In this document: in pieces, positions 47,897 through 49,438 of the stretch
Layout of the letters: every line of letters starts with the position of its first letter
Position numbering within the stretch: position 1 is the first letter of the stretch
Assembly: GCA_002685955.1 (NCBI GenBank)
Contig: NYYU01000051.1
Coordinates: 1-49,438, forward strand
Reading direction: 5' to 3'
Length of the DNA stretch: 49,438 nt
DNA from: Parcubacteria group bacterium
GTDB lineage: Bacteria > Patescibacteriota > Minisyncoccia > Portnoybacterales > UBA2143
Position numbers and translations under genes: made by a program
The notes under the pieces: generated by a model
Databases searched by the model: none
What the model was told of the DNA's origin: nothing
Seen by the model: the letters and a program-made list of their open reading frames with translations, nothing else

Positions 47897-47934
47897 AACT
47901 GGGCTGTTTTTTTGTTTTTACCCAGCTAAGACGT
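47890..47934. other. Imperfect hairpin after the tRNA fragment
   Basis: ACGCCTTAACTGGG (47890-47903) pairs with CCCAGCTAAGACGT (47921-47934) with two mismatches; the loop is T-rich. It replaces the 3' half of the tRNA and lies between two convergent genes, so it may be a terminator or the end of an inserted element. Confidence 0.5.
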
Positions 47935-47940
47935 CTTGAC

Positions 47941-48066
47941 TCATTTCCGCCACTTTTTCTTTTTAAAGCGACTATGTCGAGGCTCACCGCAATTCCAACA
48001 ATAACCTCGATTCCTCTTGTTCATAACCCTGCATTTCTTACATTCCCATCCATTGCGTTTCCCCAA
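47941..48066 (-). CDS. 41-residue RanBP2-type zinc-finger protein
   Basis: Short gene with a TTG start at 48066, supported by AAAGGAGGAAGC just upstream. The peptide is very basic and contains WECKKCRVMNKRNRGYCWNC: W-x-C-x2-C-x3-N-x6-C-x2-C, exactly the spacing of RanBP2-type (NZF) zinc fingers, including the tryptophan and asparagine. Such fingers bind single-stranded RNA or ubiquitin in eukaryotes; RNA binding would fit the Lys/Arg-rich tail (RFKKKKWRK). It follows ndk by 24 nt, probably in one transcript. It could also be a ribosome-associated zinc-ribbon protein. Confidence 0.75.
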   Translation of the reverse strand: MGKRNGWECKKCRVMNKRNRGYCWNCGEPRHSRFKKKKWRK

Positions 48067-48090
48067 AGCTTCCTCCTTTCATGTTTGAAA

Positions 48091-48702
48091 TTATTCCTTT
48101 ATCCCGTCCAGATTAACATCATATAAGATCGCCTCTGGAATCAAGCGATATTTGACAATTTCATTCGGCTTAAACCAAACCCTAATCTCTTTGGCCGCTT
48201 CTTGGGGACTGCCAGAAGCATGAACTAAATTTCTAATTGCCCGAGCATCAGTATCAGCTAAGGGATAGGAATCAAGCGTCAAATCGCCTCTAATCGTCCC
48301 AACATCAGAAGACAACGGTTCAGTCCCACCGGTAATCTTTCTAACTATTCCTACGGCTTCATTGCCTTGCCAAACCATGGCTATTATTGGCCCCGATGAT
48401 AAAAATTTCTTTAGTTTTTCTAAAACCCACTTACCGCCTTGGATCGGATTACTAAAAGGAGCTTTTTGCCCTTTTTCCTTATATGATTCAATCGTCTTGC
48501 CGCCAACTGATTCCAGCCACCTGTCATCAATTAAATAATGTTTTTCAACTAATTTAGGAGTTGGAATAAAAAATTTCAAGGCAACAAGCTTTAAACCAGT
48601 TCGCTCATAGCGTTTAACAATTTCACCTATTAAAGAACGCTGGACACCGTCTGGCTTAATTAGAACCAGACTTTTTTCCTTAGATTTGTGGTTTTTATTC
48701 AT
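48091..48702 (-). CDS. ndk: Nucleoside diphosphate kinase, long form
   Basis: Transfers phosphate between nucleotides through a phosphohistidine. The start LVLIKPDGVQRSLIGEIVKRYE, GPIIAMVWQGNEAV and the active-site histidine in RNLVHASGS (near 165) are intact. At 203 residues it is about 50 longer than most NDKs; the extra part lies between the N-terminal domain and the GPIIAMV strand (about 55-105) and in the tail. It overlaps the upstream ComEC-type gene by 8 nt. Confidence 0.93.
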   Translation of the reverse strand: MNKNHKSKEKSLVLIKPDGVQRSLIGEIVKRYERTGLKLVALKFFIPTPKLVEKHYLIDDRWLESVGGKTIESYKEKGQKAPFSNPIQGGKWVLEKLKKFLSSGPIIAMVWQGNEAVGIVRKITGGTEPLSSDVGTIRGDLTLDSYPLADTDARAIRNLVHASGSPQEAAKEIRVWFKPNEIVKYRLIPEAILYDVNLDGIKE

Positions 48703-49438
48703 AATTATCAGTCACTATATCAAATAAAATCCCATCTGTCAAAATTTCAATATCGCCATTCCTGTCTGTCCGATAAGTTAAAACCTCTTTTAACCGTTCT
48801 AGAATATCTCCATGAGGATGTTTATAACGATTATCTTGACCAACCGAAATAACTGCTATTTGAGGATTAACTGCTTTGAGAAAATTATAACTGGTAGAAC
48901 TCTTACTGCCATGATGAGCTATTTTTAGAATATCTGATTCTAATAATTGGTTCTGGCTAACCAAGCGCTGTTCAACTTCCTTCTCAATATCGCCCGTTAA
49001 AAGAAATTCTGATTGATTATATACCAAACGGACAACCACCGAACTGTTATTAACATTTTGAGCTAATGATTGGATTAAAGATTGATCAGGCCAAAGAATT
49101 TCTAAAACTACACCTGATTCTAAAATAATTCTCTGTCCAGCCTGAGCTATAGTCAAAGGTATATTCTTCTCCTTAATTATATTCCGCCATTTTTGATAAG
49201 TTGCGGTTTTTTCTTCAGCGCCGCTGGTCATGATATGCCCAACCTCGTAATAATTAAGCGTTTCTATCAATCCGGCAACATGGTCAGCATGAGGATGAGT
49301 TAAAATAACTAAATCAATTCTCCTATCATAAAAATGCATAGTCTGACTTAGTTTTTCCAAAATACTTTTATCTGGTCCGCCGTCAATCAAAACCTGTCGA
49401 CCGCTGGGCGTCTCAATAAAAATACTGTCTCCTTGACC
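48695..49438 (-). CDS. ComEC-type MBL-fold protein, 5' end outside the window
   Basis: The open frame reaches the window edge, so the N terminus is missing. About 247 residues are visible: GQGDSIFIETPSGRQVLIDGG, the metal motif THPHADHVAG, HIMTSG, a LLTGDIE strand, KIAHHGSKSS and a VISVGQDNRYKHPH end. This is the MBL domain that follows the channel part in ComEC, or a free-standing relative. With comF and type IV pili in the same window, DNA uptake is plausible. Confidence 0.85.
   Translation of the reverse strand, partial: GQGDSIFIETPSGRQVLIDGGPDKSILEKLSQTMHFYDRRIDLVILTHPHADHVAGLIETLNYYEVGHIMTSGAEEKTATYQKWRNIIKEKNIPLTIAQAGQRIILESGVVLEILWPDQSLIQSLAQNVNNSSVVVRLVYNQSEFLLTGDIEKEVEQRLVSQNQLLESDILKIAHHGSKSSTSYNFLKAVNPQIAVISVGQDNRYKHPHGDILERLKEVLTYRTDRNGDIEILTDGILFDIVTDNYE

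Overview
The window looks like a streamlined genome of the Candidate Phyla Radiation (Patescibacteria, Parcubacteria-like). It is AT-rich and very tightly packed. It has a compact type IV pilus operon, small translation factors (IF-2 and valyl-tRNA synthetase without usual extensions), DUF4446, tandem TrbC/VirB2-like 'pilin' proteins and 17 scattered tRNA genes, most of which do not encode CCA. UAA, UAG and UGA all end recognisable genes, so the standard code applies. No rRNA, CRISPR array or intact insertion sequence was seen. The lineage call rests on gene content only.

Layout. (1) 11044-97, minus strand: one long operon, pilM-pilN-pilO-(pilP-like)-pilB-minor pilin-pilT-pilC-major pilin-pilD. 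It continues into four genes not expected in a pilus operon: a membrane-anchored protein with an Ig/FN3-like tail, two HxsD-like small proteins and an HxsB-type radical SAM/SPASM enzyme. This pilus-linked, HxsA/HxsC-less peptide-modification cassette is the best candidate for an undescribed system. (2) 11.1-15.1 kb, plus: comF, two tRNA-Ser, a membrane protein, tRNA-Arg, recG and a DksA/TraR-like regulator. (3) 15.1-18.4 kb, minus: glycosyltransferase, histidine phosphatase, then a DUF3800 gene just 3' of tRNA-Glu next to a strong orphan promoter. (4) 18.5-26 kb, plus: tsaD, valS, prsW, hsp20, VanW-family protein, SPFH-like protein. (5) 32.98-26.1 kb, minus: MBL hydrolase, small membrane protein, gyrA, methyltransferase, an orphan solute-binding lipoprotein and three TrbC-like pilins. 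(6) 33-37.5 kb, plus: rpsA-like gene, ftsH, tRNAs, rluD, rplS. (7) 37.5-40.8 kb, minus: DUF2157/DUF4401/GDYXXLXY membrane operon and a decayed MFS transporter. (8) 40.9-44.1 kb, plus: tRNAs, DUF4446, infB, rbfA. (9) 44.1-45.7 kb: 3D-domain protein, transposase remnant, four minus-strand tRNAs and a small GIY-YIG gene. (10) 45.8-49.4 kb: HtrA protease, M50 protease, rpmB, a tRNA-Pro fragment, a 41-residue RanBP2-like zinc-finger protein missed by ORF length cut-offs, ndk and a ComEC-type MBL protein cut by the window edge.

Expression signals form a theme. Several genes have sigma70-type promoters whose -10 box lies 6-7 nt from the ATG, which implies leaderless mRNAs (tsaD, valS, rpsA, MBL hydrolase, probably pilM and DUF2157). 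Two others (recG, rluD) start 1-3 nt after a tRNA, so tRNA 3' processing would also give leaderless mRNAs. Genes with strong Shine-Dalgarno sequences (major pilin, dksA, SPFH protein, TrbC pilin) form the other class. Four copies of a bipartite palindromic element of about 57 bp sit beside tRNA genes, and short simple-sequence cassettes recur both between and inside genes.
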